NCBI RefSeq assembly: GCF_900094595.1
Contig: NZ_FMAD01000007.1
Coordinates: 124,001-188,000 of the forward strand
DNA from: Cupriavidus alkaliphilus
GTDB taxonomy: Bacteria; Pseudomonadota; Gammaproteobacteria; Burkholderiales; Burkholderiaceae
Reading direction: 5' to 3'
Length of the DNA stretch: 64,000 nt
The notes below the pieces were generated by a model. It had not been told where the DNA came from and searched no databases. It worked only from the letters and a program-made list of their open reading frames with translations. The stretch's first letter is position 1. Each line of letters begins with the position of its first letter. The position numbers and the translations under genes were made by a program. Below are positions 16,502-27,770 of this stretch, one piece after another.

Positions 16502-17755
16502 TCACGCCTGTTCCAGTTCGAAGGCCTTGTGCAGCGCGCGCACGGCCAGTTCCATGTACTTCTCGTCGATCAGCACCGAGATCTTGATTTCCGAGGTGGA
16601 GATCATCTGGATGTTGATGCCCTCTTCCGACAGCGTGCGGAACATCTTGCTGGCGATGCCGACGTGCGAGCGCATGCCCACGCCCACCACCGACACCTTC
16701 GACACCTTGGGGTCGCCCGACACGCTGCCGGCGCCGATGTGCGCCTTCACGCCATCGTTCAGGATGGCCAGCGCGCGCTGGTACTCGCCGCGCGGCACGG
16801 TGAAGGTGAAGTCGGTCTTGCCGTCGACGGACTGGTTCTGGATGATCATGTCGACGTCGATATTGGCGTCGGCGACCGGGCCCAGGATCTGGTAGGCGAT
16901 GCCGGGCTTGTCGGGCACGCCCAGGACGGTGATCTTGGCTTCGTCGCGGGCAAAGGCGATGCCGGAGATGACAGCGGCTTCCATGGTGGAGTCTTCTTCC
17001 TCAAAAGTGATCAGCGTGCCCGAGTGCATTTCCTGCTCGAGCGGCATAAGCGGGTCGGTCAGCGACGACAGCACGCGGGTCTTGACGCGGTACTTGCCGG
17101 CGAACTCCACCGAGCGGATCTGCAGCACCTTGGAGCCCAGGCTGGCCATTTCCAGCATTTCCTCGAAGGTGATCTGGTCCAGGCGGCGGGCGTCCTCGAC
17201 CACGCGCGGATCGGTGGTGTAGACGCCGTCGACGTCGGTGTAGATCAGGCACTCGTCGGCCTCGATCGCGGCGGCAATGGCCACGGCCGAGGTGTCCGAG
17301 CCGCCGCGGCCCAGCGTGGTGATGTTGCCGTCGTCGTCGATGCCCTGGAAGCCGGTGATCACCACCACGCGGCCGGCGTCGAGGTCGGCCAGGATGCGCT
17401 CGTCGTCGATCGATTCGATGCGGGCCTTGGTGTAGGACGAATCGGTCTTCACCGGAACCTGCCAGCCGGTGTAGCTGACGGCGTCGATGTCCTCGCCGTG
17501 CAGCGCGATCGCCAGCAGCGCCACGCTGGCCTGTTCGCCGGTGGAGGCGAGCATGTCCAGTTCACGCGGATTGGGCTGGGGCGAAATTTCCTTGGCGAGT
17601 CCCAGCAGGCGATTGGTCTCGCCCGACATGGCCGAAGGCACCACGACTACGCGGTGACCGGCGCGGTGCCACTTGGCCACGCGCTTGGCGACATTCTTGA
17701 TGCGTTCCGTGGAACCCATCGAAGTGCCGCCGTATTTGTGAACGATGAGAGCCAT
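16502..17755 (-). CDS. lysC: Aspartate kinase (aspartokinase)
   Basis: This phosphorylates aspartate, the first step to lysine, threonine, methionine and diaminopimelate. The 417-residue protein has the kinase signature [10 protein letters not shown] at about 5-14, the catalytic and regulatory linker [32 protein letters not shown] near residue 150-190, and two C-terminal ACT domains (about 265-335 and 345-410) that bind inhibitory amino acids. The length and the start ATG at 17755 match beta-proteobacterial LysC; no leader or lysine riboswitch is visible upstream. It follows tilS in the same direction after 146 bp. DapA, a later enzyme of the same pathway, is encoded at 39127. Confidence 0.95.
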   Translation of the reverse strand: MALIVHKYGGTSMGSTERIKNVAKRVAKWHRAGHRVVVVPSAMSGETNRLLGLAKEISPQPNPRELDMLASTGEQASVALLAIALHGEDIDAVSYTGWQVPVKTDSSYTKARIESIDDERILADLDAGRVVVITGFQGIDDDGNITTLGRGGSDTSAVAIAAAIEADECLIYTDVDGVYTTDPRVVEDARRLDQITFEEMLEMASLGSKVLQIRSVEFAGKYRVKTRVLSSLTDPLMPLEQEMHSGTLITFEEEDSTMEAAVISGIAFARDEAKITVLGVPDKPGIAYQILGPVADANIDVDMIIQNQSVDGKTDFTFTVPRGEYQRALAILNDGVKAHIGAGSVSGDPKVSKVSVVGVGMRSHVGIASKMFRTLSEEGINIQMISTSEIKISVLIDEKYMELAVRALHKAFELEQA

Positions 17756-17901
17756 CTTCTTGTCGACGCCAGCGATTGTGCAAAGCCCTTGAAAATACAC
17801 GAAGCAGCCCGGTCAGGCAAGGCGCACGGGGACTAAGCGCGGCAGATCGGATGTGATGCCGGCGGCTATCGGACCGCGCGGCGGACCTCGTCTCGGCGAG
17901 A

Positions 17902-19356
17902 TCAGCGCGGCGGCATCGCCTGCGCCGGCGCGTGCGGATGCCACGCCACGCACCAGCGCGGCGCCGGCGCGGCGTCGGGCCAGCGGCGATGCATGCCCAG
18001 TCCGGCGGCCAGCACCAGCGTGTCGCCGGCCCACAACAGCGGCAGCCAGGCCCGGCGCCAGGCCGGGATGCCGGCCTCCTGGCAGGCTTGCTTCAGCGCC
18101 CGGGCCGGGCCGCCGGGGCGCAGCACGATGCGCTCGCCGCCGCTGCGCGCGGCCAGGCGCAAGGGCTGCCGCAACACGGCTTCGGGCACGCCGAAGGTGT
18201 CGTCGCGGAAGAAACGGAGTTCGCCGCGCCAGGCGGGCACGACGATGCGGGCCTCGCCGCGCCAGTCCAGCAGCACCGGCGCAGGCGCCACCGCCGGCGG
18301 CGGCACGCACGCCAGCACGCGCTCGCGGAAGCGGCGCAGCACCATGCCTTCATGCGCGATCGCCGGCTCGCCGCCGGCGTGCGCAATCAGTTGCTCGCGC
18401 ATCGCCGCCAGCCGCGCGGTGGACGGGGCGCGCACGCCGAGGTCGCGCAGCCACAGGCGCAGCACCGCATCGGCCTGCGGCGCCGGCAGCGCGCGCAGGC
18501 CGGGCAGGTCGAGTTCGGACAGCGTGTCGGCATCGCGGCCGGCACGCGCCAGCGTCGCCAGCGTGTTGGCGGCGAGCTGGTCGATCAGCGCGCCGGCCTG
18601 GGCAAAATGCGCGGCCGCCTGCACCACATTGACCGCCAGCGCGGGAAAGGCCGCCTGCAGGGCCGGCAGTTGCGCACGCAAGGCGTTGCGCGCATAGCGG
18701 CCGTCGGCATTGGACGGGTCGTCGACCCACTGCAGCGCGTGGGCGGCGCAGTATGCCTCGATGCCGGCGCGCGGGACATCGAGCCACGGGCGCAGCAGCA
18801 TCACGCCGCTGCGCGGATCCAGCGGGCGCATGGCAGGCATGCCCGCCATGCCTGCCACGCCGGCGCCGCGGAACAGCCGCAGCAGCACGGTCTCGACCTG
18901 GTCGTCCTGGTGATGGGCGAACAGCAGCAGGCGCGCGCCGCTATCGGCGCACATCGCCGCCAGCGCGGCATAGCGCGCGCGGCGCGCGGCCGCCTCGACG
19001 CCCTCGCCCGCCGCCGGCCGCACCGACACGCGCCGCACGAAATAGCCCACCTGCCATTGCGCGCACAGCGCGGCGCAGAAGCGGTCCCAGTCGTCGGCCT
19101 CGGCCTGCAGGCCGTGATGGACATGCAGCGCCACCACGCGCGCGCCATCGCCCGCCTGCGCCACCGCGGCGCGCGCGGCATGCAGCAGCGCGACCGAGTC
19201 GCGCCCGCCCGACAGGGCCACCGCGACCGTCGGCGCGCCCGCCGCGGCACCGCCAGAAACAACAAAGGCCGCACCGGCCTGCAGGGCCTGTGCGACCTTG
19301 TCGGTCAGCCGGGCGGACGGGTCAGTCCTGGGCGCCGGTTTCCTTGAACTTGCCAT
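17902..19356 (-). CDS. tilS: tRNA(Ile)-lysidine synthase
   Basis: This modifies C34 of tRNA-Ile(CAU) to lysidine with ATP and lysine, changing both codon and amino-acid identity, and is essential in bacteria. The protein is 484 residues. The PP-loop motif SGGRDS lies at about 49-54, followed by the N-terminal Rossmann-like domain with [17 protein letters not shown] near 150, then the TilS and TilS_C domains of the long-type enzyme. The start overlaps the end of accA by 35 bp, which suggests coupled translation. The next gene, aspartokinase, is 146 bp further on. Confidence 0.93.
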   Translation of the reverse strand: MASSRKPAPRTDPSARLTDKVAQALQAGAAFVVSGGAAAGAPTVAVALSGGRDSVALLHAARAAVAQAGDGARVVALHVHHGLQAEADDWDRFCAALCAQWQVGYFVRRVSVRPAAGEGVEAAARRARYAALAAMCADSGARLLLFAHHQDDQVETVLLRLFRGAGVAGMAGMPAMRPLDPRSGVMLLRPWLDVPRAGIEAYCAAHALQWVDDPSNADGRYARNALRAQLPALQAAFPALAVNVVQAAAHFAQAGALIDQLAANTLATLARAGRDADTLSELDLPGLRALPAPQADAVLRLWLRDLGVRAPSTARLAAMREQLIAHAGGEPAIAHEGMVLRRFRERVLACVPPPAVAPAPVLLDWRGEARIVVPAWRGELRFFRDDTFGVPEAVLRQPLRLAARSGGERIVLRPGGPARALKQACQEAGIPAWRRAWLPLLWAGDTLVLAAGLGMHRRWPDAAPAPRWCVAWHPHAPAQAMPPR

Positions 19357-20293
19357 AGGCCAGCAGGCGCTCGTAGCGGCGTGCCTGCAACTCCTTCACG
19401 CTCATGCCCTGGAACTGGCGCAGCGACTCGGCCAGCGAGCGCTTGAGCAGCGCCGCCATGCCCTTGTAGTCGCGGTGCGCGCCGCCCAGCGGCTCGCTCA
19501 CGATCTTGTCGATCAGGCCCAGCGCCTTCAGCCGGTGCGCGGTCAGGCCCAGCGCCTCGGCGGCTTCCGGCGCCTTCTCGGCGGTCTTCCACAGGATCGA
19601 GGCGCAGCCTTCCGGCGAGATCACCGCGTAGGTGGCGAACTGCAGCATCTGCACCACGTCGCCCACGGCAATCGCCAGCGCGCCGCCCGAACCGCCCTCG
19701 CCGATGATGGTGGCGATCAGCGGCACCTTCAGGCCGGCCATCACGTACAGGTTGTGGCCGATGGCCTCGGACTGTCCGCGCTCTTCGGCGTCGATGCCGG
19801 GGAACGCGCCCGGGGTGTCGACGAAGGTGAAGATCGGCAGCCCGAACTTGTCAGCCAGCTCCATCAGGCGCTTGGCCTTGCGGTAGCCCTCGGGCTTGGG
19901 CATGCCGAAATTGCGCATGGCGCGCTCTTTCGTGTCGCGGCCCTTCTGGTGCCCGATCACCATGCACGACTGGCCATTGAAGCGCGCCAGGCCACCGATG
20001 ATCGACAGGTCGTCGGCAAAGGTGCGGTCGCCGTGCAGTTCGTGGAAATCGGTAAAGATCTCGCGCACGTAGTCCAGCGTATAGGGGCGCTGGGGGTGGC
20101 GGGCGATTTGCGCAACCTGCCACGGGGTCAGGTTGGCATAGATGTCTTTGGTCAGCTGCTGGCTCTTGCCGGCCAGCCGCGAAATCTCTTCGGAAATATC
20201 GACAGCCGAATCGTCCTGCACGAAGCGCAGTTCTTCGATCTTTGCCTCGAGTTCGGCAATGGGCTGCTCAAAATCCAGGAAGGTGGTTTTCAT
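19322..20293 (-). CDS. accA: Acetyl-CoA carboxylase carboxyltransferase subunit alpha
   Basis: This is the alpha chain of the carboxyltransferase that, with AccD, transfers CO2 from biotin to acetyl-CoA to make malonyl-CoA for fatty-acid synthesis. At 323 residues it matches the family. It opens with [22 protein letters not shown], has [22 protein letters not shown] near 85-105, and the oxyanion-hole region [15 protein letters not shown] near 200. The start is 115 bp after the alkA-type gene, with a plausible -10 box at 20326-20331. AccD is not in the window. Confidence 0.96.
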   Translation of the reverse strand: MKTTFLDFEQPIAELEAKIEELRFVQDDSAVDISEEISRLAGKSQQLTKDIYANLTPWQVAQIARHPQRPYTLDYVREIFTDFHELHGDRTFADDLSIIGGLARFNGQSCMVIGHQKGRDTKERAMRNFGMPKPEGYRKAKRLMELADKFGLPIFTFVDTPGAFPGIDAEERGQSEAIGHNLYVMAGLKVPLIATIIGEGGSGGALAIAVGDVVQMLQFATYAVISPEGCASILWKTAEKAPEAAEALGLTAHRLKALGLIDKIVSEPLGGAHRDYKGMAALLKRSLAESLRQFQGMSVKELQARRYERLLAYGKFKETGAQD

Positions 20294-20325
20294 AAAATCA
20301 CACGTACCTGTCTGTGAAGGGGCGC

Positions 20326-20331
20326 ATTCTA
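20326..20331 (-). promoter_or_regulatory. Possible -10 box for accA
   Basis: TAGAAT on the minus strand, 33-38 bp upstream of the accA start and inside the 115-bp gap after the glycosylase gene. No good -35 box is seen at 17 bp spacing, so the call is tentative. Confidence 0.4.
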
Positions 20332-20408
20332 CCGGAAATTGGCCGCTATCTTAGCGCCTGCCAGATAGCCCGGACTGCACCCGCCGTTAAATTTTGTTGT
20401 AGCGATGC

Positions 20409-21263
20409 TTAATACGTCACAGGCAACGGGTCGAGGCTGCGCCACATATACCAGGTTGCCACCGTGCGCCACGGTTCCCAGTTGGCCGCCACCTCGCGCG
20501 CCTCGCTGCGCGTGACCGGCTCGCCGCTGAAATAGTTGGTCGAAATGGCGTTGATCAGGCCGACGTCGTCGAGCGGCAGCACATTGGGCCGCATCAGGTT
20601 GAACATCAGGAACATCTCGGCGGTCCAGCGGCCAATGCCGCGGATCTGCGTCAGCTCGGCGATCACGGCCTCGTCGTCCATCTGCGCCCACTGGGCGACA
20701 TGAACGGTGCCGGCCTTGAAATGCCCGGCCAGGTCGATCAGGTATTCCGCCTTGCGCTTGGACACGCCGCAGCCCGCCAGCTTTTCGGTGCCGGCGCGCA
20801 GGAACTGCGCCGGCGCCAGCCGCGGGCACACCGCATGCAGCCGTTCCCACACCGACTGCGCCGCCTTGACCGAGATCTGCTGCCCCACCACCGCGCGCGC
20901 CAGCGTGACGAACGGATCGCCACGCGAGATCAGGTGCGCCGGGCCGTAGGTCGGAATCATCTTGCGCAGGATGCGGTCGCGCTTCATCAGGTCCGCGCAA
21001 GCCTCGTCCCAGTAGGCGGGTCGCACCGCGTCGGCCACGGTCTCGACCGGCAGCGGCACTGCCTGCGCCTCGGGCAACACGGCCTTGGCGTTGCGCGTGG
21101 CCTTGGCCGCGGGCCGCACGCCGGTGTCCTTGCCGTCGGGCAGCGGCGCTTCCCTGGCGCCGGCCTTGGCCGGGCGCGGGCCGGCCGCCTTCGCCCGGCC
21201 CGCGGCGGCGGGCGGCGTGGCGGTGGCGGGCTTGCGCGCGGCAGCGTTCAAGCACGCCTCCAC
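20409..21263 (-). CDS. DNA-3-methyladenine glycosylase II, AlkA-like HhH-GPD protein
   Basis: This is a base-excision repair glycosylase that removes alkylated bases. The 284-residue protein carries the HhH-GPD core: [18 protein letters not shown] near 125, the hairpin [18 protein letters not shown] near 205-225, and the catalytic Asp233 in LPLDDVGL. The first 80 residues are Ala/Lys/Pro-rich with no AlkA N-terminal domain, so it looks like a disordered basic tail attached to a short AlkA/Mag1-type core. The ATG at 21263 overlaps the cysS end by 16 bp, showing tight linkage. A shorter start inside the tail is possible. Confidence 0.88.
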   Translation of the reverse strand: MEACLNAAARKPATATPPAAAGRAKAAGPRPAKAGAREAPLPDGKDTGVRPAAKATRNAKAVLPEAQAVPLPVETVADAVRPAYWDEACADLMKRDRILRKMIPTYGPAHLISRGDPFVTLARAVVGQQISVKAAQSVWERLHAVCPRLAPAQFLRAGTEKLAGCGVSKRKAEYLIDLAGHFKAGTVHVAQWAQMDDEAVIAELTQIRGIGRWTAEMFLMFNLMRPNVLPLDDVGLINAISTNYFSGEPVTRSEAREVAANWEPWRTVATWYMWRSLDPLPVTY

Positions 21264-22639
21264 TCGGTGGCACCGCCCGGCTTGTCTTCCAGCACGATGC
21301 CCGCTTCCAGCAGCTGCGCGCGGATGCGGTCCGCCTCGGCGAAATTGCGCTCGGCCTTGGCGGCCTTGCGCGCCGCGATCAGCCGCTCGATCTCGGCCGG
21401 CGCCGGGCCGTCGTCGGTCTTGCCGCCGCCCTGCAGGAAGGTATGCGGGTCACGCTCGAGCAGGCCCAGCGTGCCGGCCAGCCCCTTGAGCTGGCGCGCG
21501 GCCGCGGTCGAGCCGGTGCGGTTGATCTCGCTGGCAAGGTCGAACAGCACCGACATCGCGATCGGCGTATTGAAGTCGTCGCCCATGGCCTCGGCAAAGC
21601 GCTTCGCGTGCGGCTCGTCCCAGTCCACCGCGCAGCCGCCCGGCTGGCTGTCCTTGAGCGCCGTGTACAGGCGCGTCAGCGCGTGGCGCGCATCGTCCAG
21701 GTGCGCGTCGCTGTAGTTCAGCGGGCTGCGGTAGTGCGCGCGCAGGATGAAGAAGCGCACGACCTCGGCGTCGTACGCCTTCAGCACCTCGCGGATGGTG
21801 AAAAAATTGCCAAGCGACTTGGACATTTTCTCGTCGTTGATGCGCACGAAGCCGTTGTGCATCCACAGGTTGACGAAGGGCTTGCCGCTGGCGCCTTCGG
21901 ACTGCGCGATTTCGTTCTCGTGGTGCGGGAACTGCAGGTCGGCCCCGCCGCCATGGATGTCGAAATGCTCGCCCAGCAGCGCGCAGCTCATCGCAGAGCA
22001 TTCAATGTGCCAGCCCGGGCGACCGGCGCCCCACTTCGAGTCCCACTTGCTCTCGGGCGGCTCGCCGGCCTTGGCGGACTTCCACAGCACGAAGTCGAGC
22101 GGGTCCTGCTTGGCATCGTTGGCGCTGACGCGCTCGCCGGCACGCAGGTCTTCCAGCGACTTGCCGGACAGCTTGCCGTAGCCGTCGAACTTGCGCACCG
22201 AGTAATTCACGTCGCCGTCGCTGGCCTGGTAGGCCAGGCCCCTGGCCTCGAGCTTGCCGATCATGTCGAGCATCTGCGGCACGTAGTCGGTGGCGCGCGG
22301 CTCGTGGTCGGGACGGATCACGCCCAGCGCGGCGGCGTCCTCGTGCATGTACTGGATGAAGCGCGTGGTCAGCTCGCCGATGGTCTCGCCGTTCTCGACC
22401 GAGCGGCGGATGATCTTGTCGTCGATATCGGTGATGTTCTGCACATACGTCACCTCGTAGCCGGCGGCGCGCAGCCACCGGTGCACCATGTCGAACACCA
22501 CCATCACGCGCGCGTGGCCGACGTGACAATAGTCGTACACGGTCATGCCGCACACATACATGCGGACCTTGCCGGGTTCGATTGGCACGAATGGCTGTTT
22601 CTCACGCGCGAGCGTGTTGTAGATGTTGAGGGGCTGCAT
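21248..22639 (-). CDS. cysS: Cysteinyl-tRNA synthetase
   Basis: This charges tRNA-Cys. The 463-residue class I enzyme has zinc-ligand Cys30 ([17 protein letters not shown]), the HIGH-type motif HVGH at 39-42, the zinc and editing region [13 protein letters not shown] and [14 protein letters not shown], and KMSKS at 271-275. The length agrees with E. coli CysS (461). The start is MQPLNI at 22639; the much longer upstream extension is not homologous. It heads the minus-strand cysS-alkA-accA-tilS run and is divergent from a TPR gene across 250 bp. Confidence 0.96.
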   Translation of the reverse strand: MQPLNIYNTLAREKQPFVPIEPGKVRMYVCGMTVYDYCHVGHARVMVVFDMVHRWLRAAGYEVTYVQNITDIDDKIIRRSVENGETIGELTTRFIQYMHEDAAALGVIRPDHEPRATDYVPQMLDMIGKLEARGLAYQASDGDVNYSVRKFDGYGKLSGKSLEDLRAGERVSANDAKQDPLDFVLWKSAKAGEPPESKWDSKWGAGRPGWHIECSAMSCALLGEHFDIHGGGADLQFPHHENEIAQSEGASGKPFVNLWMHNGFVRINDEKMSKSLGNFFTIREVLKAYDAEVVRFFILRAHYRSPLNYSDAHLDDARHALTRLYTALKDSQPGGCAVDWDEPHAKRFAEAMGDDFNTPIAMSVLFDLASEINRTGSTAAARQLKGLAGTLGLLERDPHTFLQGGGKTDDGPAPAEIERLIAARKAAKAERNFAEADRIRAQLLEAGIVLEDKPGGATEWRRA

Positions 22640-22889
22640 GAAACGAAGTGAGTGGTGAGAGGAGTCTGCCGGTTCCACACGGCAGGCAGCGCGAACGGCG
22701 CTGCTGGCGCAATGCCGTCGCGCCCCATATCTTACCGGAAGGCGGTGCGCGAGTCGGACCCGCGGCCCGGCCGGCCGGCGCGCACGCACGTCAGACATCG
22801 ACACCGCACGCCTGGCCGCCACGGCATCGCCTTCGTGCCGCACTTGCCGCTTTGCTAGAATGCCGCGGAGTATAACGGACCCGTCCTCA

Positions 22890-23624
22890 ATGAGCCTGCC
22901 GCTGCCCTCCCCGCTTTCCGCTGCCTCCGCTGCCTCCGCTGCCTGCGCTGCACGCGCGCGCCGGCGCGGATCCCGCACTGTCCTGCCGCTGCTGGCCCTG
23001 GCCGCGGCGCTGGCGGGCCCCGCGTCCGCGCAGAACGGCCCGCTGTCGCTGGCGGTGCCGACCTCGCCGGTCGGCGGCATCCAGTCGACCGACCCGGGCA
23101 TGGGCGAGGCCCAGCAAGCCGCCAACGCGCGCCGCTACGAGGACGCCATCAAGGGCTTCGACCGCGTGCTCGCCGCTAACCCGCGCAATGCGCAGGCCCG
23201 CTTCCAGCGCGCCTGGGCGCTGGCCCAGGCCGGCCGCGAGGACGAAGCGATCCAGGCCTTCAGCGAGATGGCGCAGGACTTTCCGGAGCTGCCCGAGCCG
23301 CACAACAACCTCGCGCTGCTCTATGCCAAGCGCGGCGACCTGAAGCGCGCCGAAGCCGAACTGCTGCTGGCCACCGAGGTCAAGCCCGCCTTCGCGGTCG
23401 GCTACACCAACCTGGGCGACGTCTACCGCCGCCTGGCCGAGCAGGCCTACACCGAAGCACTGCGCCGCAATCCCGGCGATGCCCGCGCCAGTGCCGGCCT
23501 GCGCCAGCTGGCCCCGGCTTCCGCCGTGGCAGCGCCACCGAAACCGGCCGCACCCGCGGCCACCGGCCGCAAGGCGGCTCCGGGCGGGCGCCAGGCGCCG
23601 GCCAGCGCCCCCGCGGCCAACTGA
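22890..23624 (+). CDS. Secreted tetratricopeptide-repeat protein
   Basis: This is a 244-residue protein with an Arg-containing N-terminus and a hydrophobic segment ending in AGPASAQ near residue 48, so it is exported, perhaps after a non-standard start; an ATG ten codons earlier (22860) is the alternative. Residues about 70-190 hold three TPR units ([72 protein letters not shown]). The tail is Ala/Pro-rich. TPRs mediate protein contacts; the partner is unknown. It precedes two cyclophilin genes in the same direction, which suggests a periplasmic folding role but does not prove it. Confidence 0.82.
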   Translation: MSLPLPSPLSAASAASAACAARARRRGSRTVLPLLALAAALAGPASAQNGPLSLAVPTSPVGGIQSTDPGMGEAQQAANARRYEDAIKGFDRVLAANPRNAQARFQRAWALAQAGREDEAIQAFSEMAQDFPELPEPHNNLALLYAKRGDLKRAEAELLLATEVKPAFAVGYTNLGDVYRRLAEQAYTEALRRNPGDARASAGLRQLAPASAVAAPPKPAAPAATGRKAAPGGRQAPASAPAAN

Positions 23625-23694
23625 CAGCATTCATCCGCAGGCCCGGCGCGGCACGCCCGGGCCGTGTCCATCCCGACTTACCGGAGTTCCCTTC

Positions 23695-24279
23695 ATGATC
23701 CGTTCCCGTCGCATCGTCATTGCCGGCCTGGCCGCAGGCGCCCTCGCGCTGTCTTCGTTCAGCGCGCTGGCCCAGCAGAAGGCCGCCGAGCGCGTCCAGT
23801 TCGTCACCAGCGCCGGCAAGTTCACGGTCGAGCTCTATCCCGAGGCCGCACCCAAGACCGTCGCGAACTTCCTGGAATATGTGAAGAGCGGCTTCTACAG
23901 TGGCACCATCTTCCACCGCGTGATCAACGGCTTCATGGTGCAGGGCGGCGGCTTCGACCGCGACATGAAGGAAAAGCCCACGCGCGCGCCGATCCCGCTG
24001 GAAGCCCGCAGCGGCCTGAAGAACAAGGCCGGCACGGTTGCCATGGCGCGCACCAGCAACCCGGATTCGGCCGCCGCGCAGTTCTTCGTCAATGTGGTGG
24101 ATAATCCGAATCTCGACTACCCGCAGCCGGACGGCAATGGCTATGCCGTCTTCGGCAAGGTGGTGGAAGGCATGGACACGATCGACAAGATCAAGGCCGT
24201 GCCGACCACGGCCTACGGCCCGATGCGCAATGTGCCGGCCGCGCCGATCGTGATCGAGTCGGCCACCGTCGTCAAATAA
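23695..24279 (+). CDS. ppiA: Periplasmic cyclophilin-type peptidyl-prolyl isomerase
   Basis: This speeds cis-trans isomerisation of prolyl bonds in exported proteins. The 194-residue precursor has a cleavable signal peptide ending at SALAQ (about residue 27). The cyclophilin domain carries [15 protein letters not shown] (catalytic Arg in FHRV), [16 protein letters not shown] and [13 protein letters not shown]. It is 22 bp upstream of a second cyclophilin without a signal peptide, so the two compartments are served by an adjacent pair. The start ATG at 23695 places the signal peptide correctly. Confidence 0.92.
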   Translation: MIRSRRIVIAGLAAGALALSSFSALAQQKAAERVQFVTSAGKFTVELYPEAAPKTVANFLEYVKSGFYSGTIFHRVINGFMVQGGGFDRDMKEKPTRAPIPLEARSGLKNKAGTVAMARTSNPDSAAAQFFVNVVDNPNLDYPQPDGNGYAVFGKVVEGMDTIDKIKAVPTTAYGPMRNVPAAPIVIESATVVK

Positions 24280-24301
24280 TTACCGAACAGAGGAAACCGC
24301 C

Positions 24302-24802
24302 ATGTCCAAGGTACAGCTGCAGACCAACAAGGGTGTGATCACCCTGGAACTCGACGCCGAAAAGGCCCCGAAAACGGTTGAGAACTTCCTGTCGTATGTC
24401 CGCAAGGGCCACTACGACAACACCATCTTCCACCGTGTGATCAAGAACTTCATGATCCAGGGCGGCGGCTTCGAGCCCGGCATGAAGCAGAAGGACACCG
24501 ACGCCCCGATCGAGAACGAAGCCGGCAACGGCCTGAAGAACGACCGCTACACCGTGGCGATGGCGCGCACCAATGCGCCGCACTCGGCCACCGCGCAGTT
24601 CTTCATCAACGTGGTCGACAACGACTTCCTCAACTTCTCGTCGCCGACCCCGCAGGGCTTCGGCTATGCCGTGTTCGGCAAGGTGGTCGACGGCACCGAT
24701 GTGGTCGAGCAGATCAAGGGCGTGCGCACCGGCAGCTCGGGCTTCCACCAGGACGTGCCGCTGGAAGACGTGGTGATCGAGAAGGCCGTCGTCGTCGAAT
24801 AA
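24302..24802 (+). CDS. ppiB: Cytoplasmic cyclophilin-type peptidyl-prolyl isomerase
   Basis: This 166-residue protein lacks a signal peptide and is essentially one cyclophilin domain: [37 protein letters not shown] and [15 protein letters not shown] are present, as in E. coli PpiB. A GAGGAAACC stretch before the ATG supplies the ribosome site. It is probably co-transcribed with the periplasmic paralogue upstream and with lpxH 66 bp downstream. Confidence 0.94.
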   Translation: MSKVQLQTNKGVITLELDAEKAPKTVENFLSYVRKGHYDNTIFHRVIKNFMIQGGGFEPGMKQKDTDAPIENEAGNGLKNDRYTVAMARTNAPHSATAQFFINVVDNDFLNFSSPTPQGFGYAVFGKVVDGTDVVEQIKGVRTGSSGFHQDVPLEDVVIEKAVVVE

Positions 24803-24868
24803 GCCGATGCCCGCCGATTGCGGTACCGTGCGCGCCCGCGTGCCGGCCTTTCCCTCCCGACACCACGC

Positions 24869-25666
24869 ATGACCGCAATCTCCCACACGCCGGTGGCCGG
24901 TCCCCTCGAGGTACAGGCGCCGGCGTGGTTCATTTCAGACCTGCATCTCACGCCCGGCATGCCGCGCACGCTGGCGGCCTTCGAGCGCACGCTCGAGCGC
25001 GCCGCCACGCAGGCGCGCGCGCTGTTCATCCTGGGCGACTTCTTTGAATTCTGGGTCGGCGACGAAGAAACCGAGGCGCCGTTCGCGCAACGCGTGGCGC
25101 TGGCGCTGCGCGCACTGGCCGCGCGCGGCGTGGCGGTGTACCTGATGCACGGCAACCGCGACTTCCTGCTGGGCCGCCGCTTCGCCGGCGCCGCCGGCGC
25201 CACGCTGCTGGCCGACCCCACCGTGATCCACTGCGCCAGCCAGCGCGTGGTGCTGAGCCACGGCGACATGCTGTGCATCGACGACGAACGCTACAACCGC
25301 TTTCGCCGCTGGACCCGCAAGCGCTGGGTGCAGCGCGTGTTCCTGGCGCTGCCACTGCGCGCGCGCCTGGCCGTCGCGCGCAAGCTGCGCGCGGACAGCG
25401 AAGGCAACCGCGCCAGGCAGCGCAGCGCCGGCGCGGCGGTACCGGTGGTCTATGGTGATGTGGCCCCCGCGGCGGCGGCCGAGTTGCTGGGCGCCGCCGG
25501 CGCGTCGCTGATGGTCCATGGCCATACCCATCGCCCGGCGCGCCACGAGGAAGGCGCAGGCGTGCGCTGGGTCCTGACCGACTGGGACCTGGACGGCGCG
25601 CATCCGCGCGCCGCCGTGCTGCAGCTGGACCAGGACGGCTTCCGGCTGCTGCCGCAGACCGACTGA
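24869..25666 (+). CDS. lpxH: UDP-2,3-diacylglucosamine pyrophosphatase
   Basis: This hydrolyses UDP-diacylglucosamine to lipid X in lipid A synthesis at the inner face of the inner membrane. The 265-residue calcineurin-like protein has all metal motifs: FISDLHL (Asp24, His26), GDFFEFW, GNRDFLLG, LSHGDMLC and HGHTHRPARH. The start MTAISH at 24869 gives normal length plus about 17 extra N-terminal residues. It follows ppiB by 66 bp. Other lipid A genes are not here, though kdsA (56061) serves the same envelope layer. Confidence 0.93.
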   Translation: MTAISHTPVAGPLEVQAPAWFISDLHLTPGMPRTLAAFERTLERAATQARALFILGDFFEFWVGDEETEAPFAQRVALALRALAARGVAVYLMHGNRDFLLGRRFAGAAGATLLADPTVIHCASQRVVLSHGDMLCIDDERYNRFRRWTRKRWVQRVFLALPLRARLAVARKLRADSEGNRARQRSAGAAVPVVYGDVAPAAAAELLGAAGASLMVHGHTHRPARHEEGAGVRWVLTDWDLDGAHPRAAVLQLDQDGFRLLPQTD

Positions 25667-25701
25667 ACGGCGCCGGCCCGCTCGCCCGTTCCCTCGCGCC
25701 G

Positions 25702-26445
25702 TTACTTCATCAGCTTGCGCAGCTCGCTGGCATCGAACGGGTCGTTCGGCGTGTTCTCCAGGTGTTCGCCGAGCCGGTCGAGCGCAGCCAGCACGGCCTC
25801 GATGCGGTCGTGCTGGAGCGCGGCATTGTCGATCAGGCTCTTGAGCGCCAGCGACACCGGATCGTCGGCATTCGGCGTGATGCCGTAGGCCGAGAACTCC
25901 TGCTTCGCACCCTGCTGCACCGACGGCGCATCCGGCAGGATGATGCGGGCCGGGATGCCGACCGCGGTCGCGCCCGGCGGCACCGGCTTGAGCACCACCG
26001 CGTTGGAACCCACGCGCGCGCCGTCGCCCACCTCGAATCCGCCCAGCACCTTGGCGCCCGCGCTGACCACCACGCCGACACCAAGGGTCGGATGCCGCTT
26101 CTGCCCCTTGTACAGCGACGTGCCGCCCAGCGTCACGCCCTGGTAGATGGTGCAGTCGTCGCCGATCTGTGCGGTCTCGCCGATGACCACCCCCATGCCG
26201 TGGTCGATGAACACGCGCCGGCCCAGCGTCGCCGCCGGATGGATCTCGATGCCGGTGAAGAAGCGCGACCAGTGCGAAATCCAGCGGCCCAGCCAGTGCC
26301 AGCCCGCGCGCCAGCACGCGTGCGCCAGCCGGTGCAGCAGCACTGCGTGCAGGCCCGGATAGCAGGTCAGGACTTCCAGGCGGCTGCGCGCGGCGGGATC
26401 GCGCAGCATGATGGTGTCGATATCTTCCTTCAGGCGAGAGAACAT
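25702..26445 (-). CDS. cysE: Serine O-acetyltransferase
   Basis: This acetylates serine with acetyl-CoA to O-acetylserine, the first committed step of cysteine synthesis. The 247-residue protein has the short helical N-terminal domain, then a left-handed parallel beta-helix of hexapeptide repeats from about residue 65, with [29 protein letters not shown] carrying the catalytic His and Asp. It is the shorter bacterial type. The start is MFSRLK at 26445. It follows trmJ in the same direction after a 303-bp gap and is convergent with lpxH. Confidence 0.94.
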   Translation of the reverse strand: MFSRLKEDIDTIMLRDPAARSRLEVLTCYPGLHAVLLHRLAHACWRAGWHWLGRWISHWSRFFTGIEIHPAATLGRRVFIDHGMGVVIGETAQIGDDCTIYQGVTLGGTSLYKGQKRHPTLGVGVVVSAGAKVLGGFEVGDGARVGSNAVVLKPVPPGATAVGIPARIILPDAPSVQQGAKQEFSAYGITPNADDPVSLALKSLIDNAALQHDRIEAVLAALDRLGEHLENTPNDPFDASELRKLMK

Positions 26446-26748
26446 CTTGGTCGTGTCGTGGTGCCGCACCGTGCGCCACGCCACGCGGGCCAGGGCCCGG
26501 GGCAGGGTCGCCGGCGCGGTCGGGGGCCGGTGAAGAGGATCAGGAGTGTAAGGGATTTGCCGGGCCGCCTTGCGGCGCCGGCGATTGGCCCCTGATCCGC
26601 CAGGGAAATTGCTGCGATGCTGCGATCAACATCGACCGGGCCTGCGGCCACCCGCGCCGGCAGGACTCCCGGCCACGCCGCCTCGGCATGCACCGCTCTG
26701 GTCCCACATCGCATCGCTACGGGTTGCTGCCACGATCCCTTGCTCCTG
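26446..26748. other. 303-bp intergenic region between trmJ and cysE
   Basis: No convincing gene is seen here on either strand. It contains an imperfect GC-rich hairpin at 26559-26582 (GCCGG-G-CCGC against GCGG-C-GCCGGC, CTT loop) and a widely spaced pair GATCAGG/CCTGATC around it. TACACT on the minus strand near 26545-26550 could be a -10 box for cysE, leaving a leader of about 90 nt. All of this is weak. Confidence 0.4.
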
Positions 26749-27567
26749 TCACCGGTCGGCCTGAGGGCCCGACTGGTTCTGCGCGGCAATCAGCATGTGC
26801 TTGGCGATGCCGCGCAGGATGTTCACTTCCTCGCGCTCGAGGCCGCTGCGCGCCAGCAGACGGCGCAGCCGGGTCATCAGCTTGCGAGGATTGGAAGGAT
26901 CGAGAAAGCCGATCGCCTCCAGTCCGGTCTGCAGGTGGCCGAACATGGCCTCGACCTGTTCGGCCGTGGCCGGCTCGCCAGCATAGCCGATATTGGCGCC
27001 CGCGTCCGGGGCGGCCTCCAGCAGCGCCAGCCGCATCTCGTAGGCGACCAGCTGCACCGCCTGCGCCAGGTTCAGCGAGGTATAGGCGGGATTGGCCGGG
27101 ATATGGGTCACCGCGTTGCAGCGCTCCACCACCTCGTTGGGCAGGCCATAGCGCTCGTTGCCGAACACGAACGCCACGTCGCCGCTGCCGGACAGGGTCT
27201 GGCGCGCACGCGCGGCGGCGGCGCGCGGCAGCAGCCGCGGCGGTCCGAACTCGCGCTGGCGCGCGGTCATGGCCACGGTCAGCGCGGCCCCGGCCAGGGC
27301 CGCGTCGACCTGGTCGACGATCACGGCGGCGGCCAGCACGTCGTCGGCGCCGCTGGCCATGGCCACGGCGTCGGGATGCCGCAGCACCTCGGGCTCGCGC
27401 GGCGAGACCAGCACCAGGCTGCCAAAGCCCATGGTCTTGATGGCCCGCGCCACCGAGCCGACGTTGCCGGGATGGCTGGTTTCCACCAGCACGAAGCGCA
27501 CGCGGCCGAAGGCATCCCCGCCTGACGTGGGGGTGGCGGGCTGGCTCGTATCAATTGCCGGGTTCAT
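26749..27567 (-). CDS. trmJ: tRNA (cytidine/uridine-2'-O)-methyltransferase TrmJ-like (SPOUT)
   Basis: This SPOUT methyltransferase should 2'-O-methylate position 32 of tRNAs with S-adenosylmethionine. The 272-residue protein has the SpoU/TrmH motifs: [21 protein letters not shown] (motif 1), [14 protein letters not shown] (motif 2) and [24 protein letters not shown] (motif 3), with the knot at about residues 20-175, and a C-terminal helical extension typical of TrmJ. The start MNPAID at 27567 is preceded by a TATA-like region. It is divergent from suhB; that pairing is common in proteobacteria. Confidence 0.92.
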   Translation of the reverse strand: MNPAIDTSQPATPTSGGDAFGRVRFVLVETSHPGNVGSVARAIKTMGFGSLVLVSPREPEVLRHPDAVAMASGADDVLAAAVIVDQVDAALAGAALTVAMTARQREFGPPRLLPRAAAARARQTLSGSGDVAFVFGNERYGLPNEVVERCNAVTHIPANPAYTSLNLAQAVQLVAYEMRLALLEAAPDAGANIGYAGEPATAEQVEAMFGHLQTGLEAIGFLDPSNPRKLMTRLRRLLARSGLEREEVNILRGIAKHMLIAAQNQSGPQADR

Positions 27568-27770
27568 ATACAATTCGGGGTTCTTCTTTGGCGCGGCGCC
27601 AGGTTTATGCATGCCCGCGAGACGTTCGCGACACATTTGCGAAGCGTCCTGCAGCAAGGCCGGCGACGCCCCACGTTCTTCTACAATCCGTTGTGTTGTC
27701 AGCTGCCCATGAGCGGGCGAGCGGCGCTTTGGCGCCCCGCCGCGCGGTCATGGCCGGCCTGGAGAGATTC

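Noticed and set aside
17756-17901. Lysine riboswitch or attenuator before aspartokinase
   Set aside because: The region upstream of the lysC start (minus strand) is too short and lacks the paired helices of a lysine riboswitch.
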